In this document: piece after piece, positions 19,045 through 28,401 of the stretch | How the letters are laid out: each line of letters begins with the position of its first letter | How positions within the stretch are numbered: the stretch's first letter is position 1 | Assembly: GCF_030546755.1 (NCBI RefSeq) | Contig: NZ_JAUOPE010000004.1 | Location: forward strand, 62,001-126,000 | Source of the DNA: Colwellia sp. 1_MG-2023 | Lineage (GTDB): Bacteria > Pseudomonadota > Gammaproteobacteria > Enterobacterales > Alteromonadaceae | Reading direction: 5' to 3' | DNA: 64,000 nucleotides | Made by a program: the position numbers and the translations under genes | Notes under the pieces: generated by a model | Databases searched by the model: none | What the model saw: only the letters and a program-made list of their open reading frames with translations | Told to the model about the DNA's origin: nothing

Positions 19045-19899
19045 TTAATTGTGCTTAGTGTTCGAGCGCATTAATAAAACAAATAACCCCGCGACTAATA
19101 TTAATATCGTTGAAGGCTCTGGTACTTTTACTGAAGGTTCTTTAGTACGAACAACCTGTACGTTCGCTTGCAAATGCTTATTGGTATAAAAGCGAACATC
19201 ATCAAGCGTTGCGCCGTCACCCATAATGTAAGTGGTGTTATTACCTAAAAATGTCCCACTGATATTTGCGCCACCAAAATTAAACTCGTTTTGAGCAAAA
19301 TTATTGCTGAAATTAAAAAGTACGTTACTGCTAGATATTCCACCGGTTAATAAAATACCAGCTAATGAGCCTACTTTAATATTACTCGCAACATTAATGA
19401 TCACTTCATCATTAGCACTACCAGATATCGTGAGAAATTCGCCGGTCGCTAAATTAATTTCATTAACAGAATAAACATTATGAGCACCCGCATCTAACGT
19501 TAATGTACCAGTGATATCACTGATGTTTTCACCTGTTAATGCAGTTGCAAATGCATTGGCTTGCGCAATAGCTGATTCTAACTGATTAATTTCACCGCAC
19601 GTGCCAGAAGTACCATCAACGGTTGTATTCGGTCCCATGCCACTTGCTTGGTAGCAGGCATCGCCATGAATTTTTACGTTAGGTGCTGTCGACAAATAAT
19701 ATTGTGAGGCAACACTGCCGTATATTTCAGCTTCACTACCTAGAATTAAACTTGAGCTGGCACCGCCAACAGCAAAGGTGTATTTATCAACTGTACTTAG
19801 GTCTACACCTAAATCAATTAATCCTGCATTTGCTGTAGAGGTAATGAAACTACTGACAAATACGAAAACGATTAACACGTTATTTTTTAAATTAAGCAC
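19045..19899 (-). CDS. PEP-CTERM sorting-signal surface protein
   Basis: The N-terminus is a signal peptide (about 1-25, ending TANAG). The C-terminus has VPEPST, a hydrophobic helix and a basic tail (MRSNTKHN), which is the tripartite PEP-CTERM signal processed by an exosortase (EpsH/XrtA) in Gram-negative bacteria. The middle is low in charge and rich in Gly, Ser, Asn and Thr, with repeated beta-strand-like stretches, reminiscent of choice-of-anchor A proteins; two Cys (GDACYQ and SGTCGE) may pair. No exosortase or exopolysaccharide gene is in this window. It probably has a surface or biofilm role. Confidence 0.82.
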   Translation of the reverse strand: MLNLKNNVLIVFVFVSSFITSTANAGLIDLGVDLSTVDKYTFAVGGASSSLILGSEAEIYGSVASQYYLSTAPNVKIHGDACYQASGMGPNTTVDGTSGTCGEINQLESAIAQANAFATALTGENISDITGTLTLDAGAHNVYSVNEINLATGEFLTISGSANDEVIINVASNIKVGSLAGILLTGGISSSNVLFNFSNNFAQNEFNFGGANISGTFLGNNTTYIMGDGATLDDVRFYTNKHLQANVQVVRTKEPSVKVPEPSTILILVAGLFVLLMRSNTKHN

Positions 19900-20162
19900 A
19901 AACAGCCCTTATCAATATGACTAATATAAAAATGACAGCGCTATCATAGCAGATGTTTGTTCATAAAAGATACTAAAATGAGTTTTTACTCTATAAATTT
20001 TAGCTATATTTGTAGAGCATTGTTGACGAATTAATCAACATCTCCTTTAAATTGTAGGCATGGCAGCGAAATTTAAACAATATAGTTACCTGTTAAAGCC
20101 ATAGGAAAAATGTATGAATTTCGGTATAGTGCGGCAAATATTGTTTAAGTTAGGAGTGTAGT

Positions 20163-20792
20163 GTGGCTACAACCGGTAATTTATTTATCCTTTCAGCGCC
20201 GAGTGGCGCAGGAAAGTCGAGCTTAATTTCTGCGTTATTAAAACAAGCAAGTTCACGAGAAATGCAAGTGTCTGTTTCTCACACCACACGCCAACCAAGG
20301 CCTGGTGAGGTTGATGGTCAGCATTATCACTTTGTCAGTGTCGAAAAATTTAAGCAGCAAATTGCTAATAATGAGTTTTATGAATATGCCGAAGTGTTTG
20401 GTAATTATTATGGAACCTCTGAAGCAGCTATTGATAAACAATTAGCAAAAGGCATTGACGTTTTTCTTGATATTGATTGGCAAGGTGCTCAGCAAGTGCG
20501 AATGAAAAAGCCCGATGTCACCACTATTTTTATCAGTCCTCCTTCTAGGCAAGCTCTTGAAGAAAGGCTTCGCTCTCGCGGTCAAGACAGCGACGAAGTG
20601 ATTGCAAGCAGAATGGCGCAAGCGACAGCAGAATGTTCTCACTATCAAGAATTTGATTACATCATTGTGAACGATGATTTTGAACAAGCACTTGCTGATT
20701 TAACGACTGTTGTGAACAATCAACGCTTAAAACGTAGCCAACAAGTAGAAAATCATCAACTTTTATTCAAAGATCTATTGGCTAACGATTAA
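20163..20792 (+). CDS. gmk: Guanylate kinase
   Basis: Converts GMP to GDP with ATP. The 209-aa product shows the P-loop [10 protein letters not shown] (about 12-21), [21 protein letters not shown] (GMP-binding), and [11 protein letters not shown]. The start is a GTG with AGGAG about 8 bases upstream. It is the first gene of the conserved gmk-rpoZ-spoT order and thus close to the stringent-response gene, consistent with guanine nucleotide metabolism. Confidence 0.97.
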   Translation: MATTGNLFILSAPSGAGKSSLISALLKQASSREMQVSVSHTTRQPRPGEVDGQHYHFVSVEKFKQQIANNEFYEYAEVFGNYYGTSEAAIDKQLAKGIDVFLDIDWQGAQQVRMKKPDVTTIFISPPSRQALEERLRSRGQDSDEVIASRMAQATAECSHYQEFDYIIVNDDFEQALADLTTVVNNQRLKRSQQVENHQLLFKDLLAND

Positions 20793-20846
20793 GCACATAG
20801 TAAACTACGCAACTATTTTATAAATTTTAAACGTTGGAGTGACCAA

Positions 20847-21131
20847 ATGGCTCGCGTAACTGTTGAAGATGCCGTAGATAAAATCGGTAATCGTTTTGAC
20901 TTGGTGTTAATTGCATCTCGTCGTGCTCGTCAAATTGCTACGGGTGGAAAAGATCCTTTGGTTGAAGAAGAAAATGACAAACCTACTGTTATTGCTTTGC
21001 GTGAAATCGAAGAAGGTTTAATCACAACTGAAGTGATGAATGAAACTGATCGTCATGAGCAAGTACAACAAGAGTCTGCAGAGCTTGCAGCTGTTGCTGC
21101 TATTGTTGGTGGTCAAGAGCAACAACAATAA
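20847..21131 (+). CDS. rpoZ: RNA polymerase omega subunit
   Basis: A small RNA polymerase subunit that assists beta-prime assembly and forms part of a ppGpp site. The 94-aa product starts [20 protein letters not shown] and contains the core [15 protein letters not shown]. The C-terminal tail is Gln/Ala/Glu-rich. GGAG lies about 8 bases before the ATG. A terminator follows, so spoT has its own promoter or depends on read-through. Confidence 0.97.
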   Translation: MARVTVEDAVDKIGNRFDLVLIASRRARQIATGGKDPLVEEENDKPTVIALREIEEGLITTEVMNETDRHEQVQQESAELAAVAAIVGGQEQQQ

Positions 21132-21179
21132 GGTTAATAATGTTAATGGCGGTGTGCCGTTAGCTTTATCAAACAATAG

Positions 21180-21213
21180 CGCGTAATTATGACTTCATGA
21201 TTGCGCGTTTTTT
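21180..21213 (+). terminator. Rho-independent terminator after rpoZ
   Basis: CGCGTAATTATGA pairs with TCATGATTGCGCG with two G-U pairs and a tight loop, followed by six T. It separates rpoZ from spoT. Confidence 0.8.
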
Positions 21214-21327
21214 ATTGCAAAAATAATGTTTGACAGAGATACCTTTGGTGCTTGGTATTCCTGTTAATTCGTCGTATTCTTAGTATTAATACGTTTCACT
21301 TCGTTCAGCTATCAAACAGGAAAATGT

Positions 21328-23436
21328 GTGTACCTTTTTGAACCACTAAAAGAACTCGTTTCTAGTTATTTATCAAAAGTACAAATAGATCTACTTAAGC
21401 AAGCCTATATTGTCGCTCGAGATGCACATGAAGGGCAGATGCGTTCTAGTGGTGAGCCTTATATTACTCATCCCGTGGCTGTTGCTTATAATTTAGCAAA
21501 AATGCACCTTGATCATGAAACCTTAATGGCAGCGTTATTACACGATGTTATTGAAGATACTGAAATAACAAAGGATGAATTAGCAGAATTATTTGGTCAC
21601 ACGGTTGCTGAACTGGTTGAAGGTGTGAGCAAGCTCGATAAGCTAAAGTTTGATAACAAAGAAGAAATGCAGGCGGAAAACTTCCGTAAAATGGTACTTG
21701 CTATGGTGCAAGATATCCGCGTTATTCTGATCAAACTGGCTGATCGTACACATAACATGCGCACGCTGGAATCATTAAGACCGGATAAAAGGCGTCGAAT
21801 TGCTCGTGAAACGCTTGATATTTATGCGCCTATTGCTAATCGCTTGGGTATTCATGATATTAAAAATGAGTTAGAAGTTTTAGGCTTTGAAGCTTTGTAT
21901 CCGATGCGTTCTCGGGCATTAAAATCGGCAGTAAAACAAGCGCGCGGTAATCGTAAAGAAATTGTCCAAAACATCCAAGAAGAAGTAGCGGCACGGCTCG
22001 AAGAAAGTGGTATTAGTGCCAAAGTTGTGGGTCGAGAGAAGCATCTTTTTTCTATCTACCGAAAAATGCTTAATAAAGAATTAATGTTTAATGAAGTGAT
22101 GGACATTTATGCGTTTAGAGTTGTCGTTGATAGTAAAATTGACGACTGTTACCGTGCATTGGGCGCTGTTCATAACTTATTTAAGCCAATTGAAGGTCGT
22201 TTTAAAGATTATATAGCTATTCCAAAAACCAATGGTTATCAATCGCTTCATACCTCATTAATTGGTCCACACGGCATTCCGGTTGAAATACAAATTCGTA
22301 CTAACGACATGGACCAAATGGCCGACAAAGGTGTTGCGGCTCACTGGTTATACAAACAAGATGGCGATGAAAGTGGTACGACTGCGCAAATGAAAGCGAG
22401 TCGTTGGATGCAAAGTTTATTGGAATTGCAGCAAAGTGCCGGTAGTTCATTTGAGTTTATTGAAAACGTAAAATCTGATTTATTCCCTGAAGAAATTTAT
22501 GTCTTTACGCCAGACGGAAGAATTATTGAATTGCCAATGGGTGCAACGGCTGTTGATTTTGCTTATGCGGTGCATACCGATGTGGGTAACTCATGTGTGG
22601 GGGTTAAAGTCGACCGTAAACCATATCCTCTTAGTCAACCCTTAGACTCAGGGCAAACGATTGAAGTCATTACTTCATCAGCGGCTCGACCAAATGCAAC
22701 CTGGTTAAACTTTGTTGTGACGGCAAAAGCTCGATTACAAATTCGAACTTACTTACGCTCACAAGAGCAAACTGAATCTTATGCACTCGGGCGTCGATTA
22801 CTGAATCACGCATTAGGTAAAATTGAAATTGAAGATATTGATCAAGCAAAAATTGATCAAGTTGTGAAGGAAACCGACAATAAAAATTTAGATGAGTTAT
22901 TAATTAATATTGGTTTAGGGAATGCACTTAGTATTGGTATTGCTCGTCGATTAACGGATGAATTTACCGAAGATAATGAAATAGCGCCTTCAGCGAACAA
23001 AGCAAAAATGCCGATTAAAGGCACCGAAGGTATGTTAGTGAGTTATGGTAAATGTTGTCGTCCTATTCCTGGAGATGGCATTCTTGCTTACTTAAGCCCA
23101 GGTAAGGGCCTAATAGTTCACCAGCAAAGTTGTAAAAATATTAAGGGCACAAAAGAATCGCAACTATTCCCTGTAAGATGGGACACAGATATTGACAGAG
23201 ATTTTATTGCCAAACTTAGGGTTGAAATTGTCAATCATCAAGGAGCACTCGCGGCATTAACTAATGTAGTTGCACGTTGTGGCTCTAATGTTCACACCCT
23301 TAATTCAGGTGAAAAAGAGTCAGGTTTATATGTCATTGATATGGAAATTACCTGTCGAAACCGAATTCATTTAGCGGATATTATTCGAAAAATTAAAGTC
23401 ATGGTTGATGTGCAACGAGTTGTACGTAACAAATAA
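21328..23436 (+). CDS. spoT: Bifunctional (p)ppGpp hydrolase/synthase SpoT
   Basis: Controls the alarmone (p)ppGpp. Length is 702 aa, the same as E. coli SpoT. Domains: HD hydrolase (about 20-180; HPVAVA, LLHDVIEDT, KLADRTHNMRTL), synthetase domain (about 230-345; REKHLFSIYRKM, GYQSLHTSLIGP), TGS (about 386-445; IYVFTPDGRIIELPMGATAVDFAYAVHTD), the conserved Cys-containing zinc-finger-like part (YGKCCRPIPGDGILAY), and a C-terminal ACT domain (about 628-702). An intact HD site fits a SpoT rather than a RelA. The GTG start is preceded by CAGG 7 bases upstream. ridA follows after 18 bases. Confidence 0.97.
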   Translation: MYLFEPLKELVSSYLSKVQIDLLKQAYIVARDAHEGQMRSSGEPYITHPVAVAYNLAKMHLDHETLMAALLHDVIEDTEITKDELAELFGHTVAELVEGVSKLDKLKFDNKEEMQAENFRKMVLAMVQDIRVILIKLADRTHNMRTLESLRPDKRRRIARETLDIYAPIANRLGIHDIKNELEVLGFEALYPMRSRALKSAVKQARGNRKEIVQNIQEEVAARLEESGISAKVVGREKHLFSIYRKMLNKELMFNEVMDIYAFRVVVDSKIDDCYRALGAVHNLFKPIEGRFKDYIAIPKTNGYQSLHTSLIGPHGIPVEIQIRTNDMDQMADKGVAAHWLYKQDGDESGTTAQMKASRWMQSLLELQQSAGSSFEFIENVKSDLFPEEIYVFTPDGRIIELPMGATAVDFAYAVHTDVGNSCVGVKVDRKPYPLSQPLDSGQTIEVITSSAARPNATWLNFVVTAKARLQIRTYLRSQEQTESYALGRRLLNHALGKIEIEDIDQAKIDQVVKETDNKNLDELLINIGLGNALSIGIARRLTDEFTEDNEIAPSANKAKMPIKGTEGMLVSYGKCCRPIPGDGILAYLSPGKGLIVHQQSCKNIKGTKESQLFPVRWDTDIDRDFIAKLRVEIVNHQGALAALTNVVARCGSNVHTLNSGEKESGLYVIDMEITCRNRIHLADIIRKIKVMVDVQRVVRNK

Positions 23437-23454
23437 GCAGAATTTAGGAACATT

Positions 23455-23844
23455 ATGAAAACAATTATTAATACCGATAACGCGCCTAGTGCGATTGGTA
23501 CCTATAGCCAAGCGGTAAAAGTAAACAATACCGTTTATCTTTCAGGGCAAATCCCTTTAGTACCAGAAACCATGGAAATCGTTTCGGATGATTTTGCTGA
23601 ACAAGCGCATCAAGTTTTCAAAAACTTATCTGCAGTATGTGAAGCGGCGGGTGGCACATTAAATGACATGGTAAAGGTCAATATCTTTCTAATGGACCTC
23701 AGCCAGTTTGCGACAGTAAATGAGGTGATGAGCCAATATTTTCAACAGCCTTATCCAGCTCGTGCGGCAGTACAAGTTTCAAGATTGCCAAAAGATGTTG
23801 CAATTGAAATTGACGGTGTAATGGAATTACCAAACGTAGGTTAG
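23455..23844 (+). CDS. ridA: RidA family reactive enamine/imine deaminase
   Basis: Hydrolyses reactive 2-aminoacrylate-type enamines and imines made by PLP enzymes, protecting those enzymes. The 129-aa product has NTDNAPSAIGTYSQAVKV, SGQIPL, and the catalytic Arg within PYPARAAVQVSRLPKDVAIEID. Typical RidA proteins are 128-130 aa. It lies 18 bases after spoT and is probably in the same transcript, as in related gammaproteobacteria. Confidence 0.95.
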   Translation: MKTIINTDNAPSAIGTYSQAVKVNNTVYLSGQIPLVPETMEIVSDDFAEQAHQVFKNLSAVCEAAGGTLNDMVKVNIFLMDLSQFATVNEVMSQYFQQPYPARAAVQVSRLPKDVAIEIDGVMELPNVG

Positions 23845-24051
23845 TTAATAAAAATTGATCTTCCTGTAACGAATTACACAAAACAGTTAAGCTCTATGGG
23901 AAGTCGTCAATAAGTATGTGTGACGTGTAATTTATTCAAAGCAATTTTGCTTTAAACAAAGCCGTCAATTGATGAAGTTATGAGCTTTTGTTTCATAAGT
24001 GATTCACTGAAGAAAGCAGACAATGCCGTATAAAGCGTAAGTGCGAAGAAT

Positions 24052-24762
24052 ATGACTCCAGATAGATTAAAAAGAATTAATGCGATGTTAGATCATCGTC
24101 AACCAGACCTTACCGTTTGTATGGAAGGCGTGCATAAAACGCATAATCTTGCCGCAGTAGTGAGAACTGCTGATGCTATTGGGATTAGTGATGTTCATGC
24201 TGTGTGGAAAAATGAACGCATGCGTGTTTCTGGTGGCAGTGCTGCTGGCAGCCAAAATTGGGTTGATGTACACAATTACACTTCAACGGAAGCTGCCATT
24301 AAAACGTTAAAACAGCAAAATATGCAGGTGTTGGTGACTAATCTGTCTGATACATCCGTCGATTTTCGTGAAATTGATTACACTAAACCAACGGCGATTA
24401 TTCTTGGCCAAGAAAAATTTGGCGCTTCACCGGCTGCGCTTGAGCTAGCGGATCAAGATATCATTATTCCTATGGTTGGCATGGTGCAATCATTAAACGT
24501 TTCAGTTGCCAATGCCGTGGTTTTATATGAAGCACAACGCCAACGCCAAGCAGCGGGCATGTATGATACGCCAAGTATTTCGTATCAACGTCGACAACGA
24601 TTTTTGTTTGAAGGTGGCCACCCTATTTTTGCCAGCGCATGTAAACGTAAAGGATTACCATATCCTGAGATTGATGACGAAGGACAAATTGTCGCCTCGG
24701 AAGATTGGTGGCAGCAAATGCAGATGACCCAAGAGGCATGGCAAGAGCTTGATAGCGAATAA
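24052..24762 (+). CDS. trmH: tRNA (guanosine(18)-2'-O)-methyltransferase TrmH
   Basis: A SPOUT methyltransferase that methylates the 2'-hydroxyl of G18 in the tRNA D-loop using SAM. The 236-aa product has the knotted-site motifs HKTHNLAAVVRTADAIG, IILGQEKFG and IIIPMVGMVQSLNVSVANAV, plus the TrmH-specific C-terminal extension with KRKGLPYP. recG starts 15 bases later and is probably co-transcribed. Confidence 0.96.
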   Translation: MTPDRLKRINAMLDHRQPDLTVCMEGVHKTHNLAAVVRTADAIGISDVHAVWKNERMRVSGGSAAGSQNWVDVHNYTSTEAAIKTLKQQNMQVLVTNLSDTSVDFREIDYTKPTAIILGQEKFGASPAALELADQDIIIPMVGMVQSLNVSVANAVVLYEAQRQRQAAGMYDTPSISYQRRQRFLFEGGHPIFASACKRKGLPYPEIDDEGQIVASEDWWQQMQMTQEAWQELDSE

Positions 24763-24777
24763 TATTTAGGTGAGCAT

Positions 24778-26877
24778 GTGCTAGGAACCCAACAAGGTAT
24801 TGGAAATTTGGCAAGGATAGCCATTACCACACTCAAAGGTGTTGGTCCTAGTATGGCAGAAAAGCTTGAAAAAATAGGCTTACATTCGCTACAAGATCTC
24901 CTGTTTCACCTGCCTAATCGATACGAAGATCGCACGCGAGTTACCGCGATTCGAGATTGCCTGCCAGGCATATTTACCAATATCATCGGCGAAATTACTC
25001 AAAACCAAATTGTGCAGGGTCGTCGTCGAATGATGGTGGTGACAGTGAACGATGGTAGTGGCTCGGTAAATCTACGCTTTTTTCACTTCTCTGCCGCGCA
25101 AAAAAATAATTTATCAGTTGGGTTAAATATTCGCTGTTATGGTGAAATTCAAAGAGGTGGTAGGGGGTTTGAAATCATTCACCCTGAATATAAACCACTC
25201 GACCAAGATAAACCGTTAACGCCCGTTGAAGAAACATTAACGCCCGTTTATCCAACCACCGATGGCCTTAGGCAAATTTCCTTACGAAATTTAACCGAAC
25301 AAGCCTTAACTCGTCTTAAACGAGGACAGGTTGAAGAATTACTGCCAGATAATTTTAATCTTGAAAGTTATTCACTCGCACAAGCATTAGCGTTTATTCA
25401 TCGCCCAACACCAGATACGTCTGTTTTACAACTTGAGGCAGGCAAACACCCCGCGCAATTGCGATTAATTAAAGAAGAGTTACTTGCTCATAATTTAAGT
25501 ATGTTGAAATTGCGCGCCTCAAGCGATGTTCATCAAGCCGTATCTTTGCAGGTTGACGATAACATTGGGTCAGCTTTTTTACAGTCTTTACCTTTTTCAC
25601 CGACCAAGGCACAAGCAAGAGTTGTTAAAGAAATTCGTGAAGATTTAGGTAAAAATCAACCTATGATGCGTTTAGTGCAAGGAGATGTTGGTTCAGGAAA
25701 AACGCTAGTTGCAGCGCTTGCTGCCATTACGGCGATTAGCGACGGCTATCAGGTTGCGTTAATGGCGCCCACCGAAATTTTAGCTGAACAACATGCGATT
25801 AGCTTTGCCAAATGGTTTGAACCTTTGAATATTACCGTAGGTTGGTTAGCAGGAAAAACTAAAGCAAAAGCGCGCAATCATGCCTTGGAGCATATTGAAA
25901 ATGGCACCATGCAAATGGTGGTTGGCACGCATGCGTTATTTCAAGAGCAAGTGGTATTTAATAAATTGGCGCTGATTATTATTGATGAACAACATCGTTT
26001 TGGTGTCCATCAGCGATTATCGCTCAGAGAAAAAGGCGCTTTTGAAGGGAATTATCCTCATCAATTAATTATGACGGCAACGCCTATTCCTCGAACGCTC
26101 GCGATGACCGCATATGCCGATTTAGACACTTCAGTGATTGACGAACTACCGCCAGGTCGTACACCAATCACTACCGTTGCGTTACCTGACTCTAGACGAG
26201 ACGATGTTGTCGAACGAATTCGTCAATCTTGTATTAATGAAAAACGTCAAGCCTATTGGGTATGTACCTTAATTGAAGAATCTGAAGTACTGCAATGCCA
26301 AGCAGCAGAAGATACTGCCATATATTTACAAGCCCATTTACCTGAATTAAAAATTGGCTTAGTGCATGGCCGAATGAAAGGCGCTGAAAAACAAGCTGTG
26401 ATGGAATCATTTAAAGCGGGAGAGTTACACTTATTAGTGGCGACTACTGTGATTGAAGTGGGTGTGGATGTACCAAATTCGAGCCTAATGGTTATTGAGA
26501 ACCCAGAACGGCTTGGCTTGGCGCAGTTACACCAATTACGAGGACGAGTGGGTCGAGGCTCTGTCGCTTCTCATTGTGTACTGATGTATAAAAGCCCATT
26601 ATCAAAAACTGCAACCAAGCGCTTAGCGGTGTTAAGAGAAAGCAATGATGGTTTTGTGATTGCGCAAAAAGATCTTGAAATTAGAGGGCCGGGCGAATTA
26701 TTAGGTACCAAGCAAACCGGCTTAGCTGATTTAAAAATAGCGGACTTACAGCGTGATGCTGACTTGATCCCCGATATTCAACAACAGGCTTATTTGTTAT
26801 GGCATCAACATCCTGATAATGCCACTCCTTTAATTGAACGCTGGTTAGGCAGCAGAGAACATTTTAGTAACGCCTGA
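24778..26877 (+). CDS. recG: ATP-dependent DNA helicase RecG
   Basis: An SF2 helicase that reverses stalled forks and processes branched DNA. The 699-aa product has an N-terminal wedge/OB domain (about 60-160), Walker A GDVGSGKTLVA (about 302), IIDEQHRFGVHQR (the DEQH box), TATPIPRTLAMT, ATTVIEVGVDVPN and QLRGRVGRG. The start is GTG with AGGTGAG just upstream. It is the last gene of the gmk-to-recG block; a weak AT-rich hairpin follows. Confidence 0.97.
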   Translation: MLGTQQGIGNLARIAITTLKGVGPSMAEKLEKIGLHSLQDLLFHLPNRYEDRTRVTAIRDCLPGIFTNIIGEITQNQIVQGRRRMMVVTVNDGSGSVNLRFFHFSAAQKNNLSVGLNIRCYGEIQRGGRGFEIIHPEYKPLDQDKPLTPVEETLTPVYPTTDGLRQISLRNLTEQALTRLKRGQVEELLPDNFNLESYSLAQALAFIHRPTPDTSVLQLEAGKHPAQLRLIKEELLAHNLSMLKLRASSDVHQAVSLQVDDNIGSAFLQSLPFSPTKAQARVVKEIREDLGKNQPMMRLVQGDVGSGKTLVAALAAITAISDGYQVALMAPTEILAEQHAISFAKWFEPLNITVGWLAGKTKAKARNHALEHIENGTMQMVVGTHALFQEQVVFNKLALIIIDEQHRFGVHQRLSLREKGAFEGNYPHQLIMTATPIPRTLAMTAYADLDTSVIDELPPGRTPITTVALPDSRRDDVVERIRQSCINEKRQAYWVCTLIEESEVLQCQAAEDTAIYLQAHLPELKIGLVHGRMKGAEKQAVMESFKAGELHLLVATTVIEVGVDVPNSSLMVIENPERLGLAQLHQLRGRVGRGSVASHCVLMYKSPLSKTATKRLAVLRESNDGFVIAQKDLEIRGPGELLGTKQTGLADLKIADLQRDADLIPDIQQQAYLLWHQHPDNATPLIERWLGSREHFSNA

Positions 26878-26912
26878 TTTTGTATTTATCACTGCTAATT
26901 AATACAAAATTT
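26877..26912 (+). terminator. AT-rich hairpin after recG
   Basis: ATTTTGTATT (26877-26886) and AATACAAAAT (26901-26910) form a 10-bp perfect stem overlapping the end of recG. Low GC content makes termination efficiency doubtful. Confidence 0.4.
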
Positions 26913-26974
26913 ATACAGCAATTTTATTATTTTTTATGATAACTTGTTTATACATATTTTAGATTATTAGACTG

Positions 26975-28057
26975 ATGAATATTCGTTTTTATGAGATAGA
27001 CTTATTCCGATTTCTGGCCGCGTTTGGTGTGATGGTTTTTCATTATACTTACACGGCTTTTATGGAGGGATATGCACCCATTGCTAACTTTGAAAATTTC
27101 AGAGAAGTATCGCGTTATGCCTATATGGGGATTAATTTTTTCTTTATTATTAGTGGTTTTGTTATCTTTATGAGTGTCAAAGATGGCAGTGCAAAGAAGT
27201 TTGTTATTTCTCGTTTTGTTCGTTTATTTCCTACTTATTGGGCGGCTTTAATTTTAACTAGTCTGATAACGGTTTACTGGGGTGGGGTGGGTTTTTCTAT
27301 TACATGGCCACAGTTTTTTGCTAATACAACTATGATCAACGAGGCGTTTAATTACAAACCTATTGATGGTGCTTATTGGACTTTATTTATTGAATTAAAA
27401 TTTTACATATTTATTTGGGCACTTTTACTCTGTGGTGCCTTGCAGTATATTCAACACATACTTGCATTCACCTTAATTGTGAGCACGGCTGCTCTATTTT
27501 TCCCTTGGGCAGAAAATGTGAATATGTGGACGGGAATATTTCCTCATTGGAGTGGTTATTTTGCTTCAGGTTGTGTGCTTTATTTATTAAGGCGTGATGG
27601 TATTAATTTGTACCGAATGGGGTTGTATATACTTTCGTTTATTTACATTATTATACAATCTGTTTTATTTGGTTCATTAATGGGAAAATGGTTTGATATC
27701 ATTTTTGATAGTACAACTATTATCTTGATCAATTTAGTGTTTTTTGCAGTATTCAGCCTCACGGCTTTTTGTAAAGATAATCATTTACGTAAACGTTGGT
27801 GTTTTTATTTAGGTATTTTAACTTATCCACTTTACCTTACTCATCAACATATTGGTTACATAATATTTAACCAATTTGGCACAGAAAGTAATATTGTGAA
27901 TTTGATTGTATTGACAATTTTACTTATGGTGGTTGTCGCATATCTAATACATTATTTTATTGAAATAAAGTTAAGTCGATCGTTGAGTAGGTGGCTAACT
28001 AAACGTTTTCTAGTTATTCGAAAGCTGGACGTTAGAAAAAAATATCAAAAAGTGTAG
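26975..28057 (+). CDS. Acyltransferase family 3 (OafA/YrhL-like) membrane protein
   Basis: An integral membrane O-acyltransferase, a type that acetylates lipopolysaccharide, peptidoglycan or other polysaccharides. The 360-aa product has about ten hydrophobic segments, the N-terminal signature FYEIDLFRFLAAFGVMVFHY with the conserved Arg/His pair, FFIISGFVIF, and RFVRLFPTYWAAL. No adjacent sugar or polymer gene identifies the acceptor. It is a single gene, convergent with the small gene at 28063. Confidence 0.88.
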   Translation: MNIRFYEIDLFRFLAAFGVMVFHYTYTAFMEGYAPIANFENFREVSRYAYMGINFFFIISGFVIFMSVKDGSAKKFVISRFVRLFPTYWAALILTSLITVYWGGVGFSITWPQFFANTTMINEAFNYKPIDGAYWTLFIELKFYIFIWALLLCGALQYIQHILAFTLIVSTAALFFPWAENVNMWTGIFPHWSGYFASGCVLYLLRRDGINLYRMGLYILSFIYIIIQSVLFGSLMGKWFDIIFDSTTIILINLVFFAVFSLTAFCKDNHLRKRWCFYLGILTYPLYLTHQHIGYIIFNQFGTESNIVNLIVLTILLMVVVAYLIHYFIEIKLSRSLSRWLTKRFLVIRKLDVRKKYQKV

Positions 28058-28062
28058 TCATT

Positions 28063-28382
28063 TTAGGATTGCACTTCACTGCCTTTTGATTTGTTTATCG
28101 GACTTTTATCTTGATAGAGCCATAAGCATTTTCTTACCGTGAAAATCACAGAAAAATAAACAAGATATTGGCTAGTGTTAAAAATAATCAGTTTTGGCCA
28201 GAATGCTGTTTCTTCACTAAAAAACTGCAAACCAAACATGGCCGGCCAAGCTAATAATTCATAACCAGGGAGCGATATTGGAGCCATGGTGTAATTAAAG
28301 ATAAAGGCTATGAACCCCAGGGCGACTCCTGAAAAGCCCAAATTAACGCAAATTTGAAATCTTCGTTTATCGGCTTTTTCAT
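28063..28382 (-). pseudogene. Small membrane protein gene, possible frameshift
   Basis: The main open part (28063-28341) encodes about 92 residues with two or three hydrophobic segments (GVALGFIAFIFNYTMAP; LIIFNTSQYLVYFSVIF) but has only a TTG start without a convincing ribosome binding site. A different frame begins with an ATG at 28382, reads MKKPINEDFKFALIWAFQE and stops soon after; joining the two near 28330 would give one membrane protein with a better N-terminus. Either the gene is frameshifted, in nature or by a sequencing error, or translation starts at the TTG. Function unknown. It lies between the acyltransferase and proA. Confidence 0.4.
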
Positions 28383-28401
28383 CAAGTTTCTCGCTAAAGA
28401 A

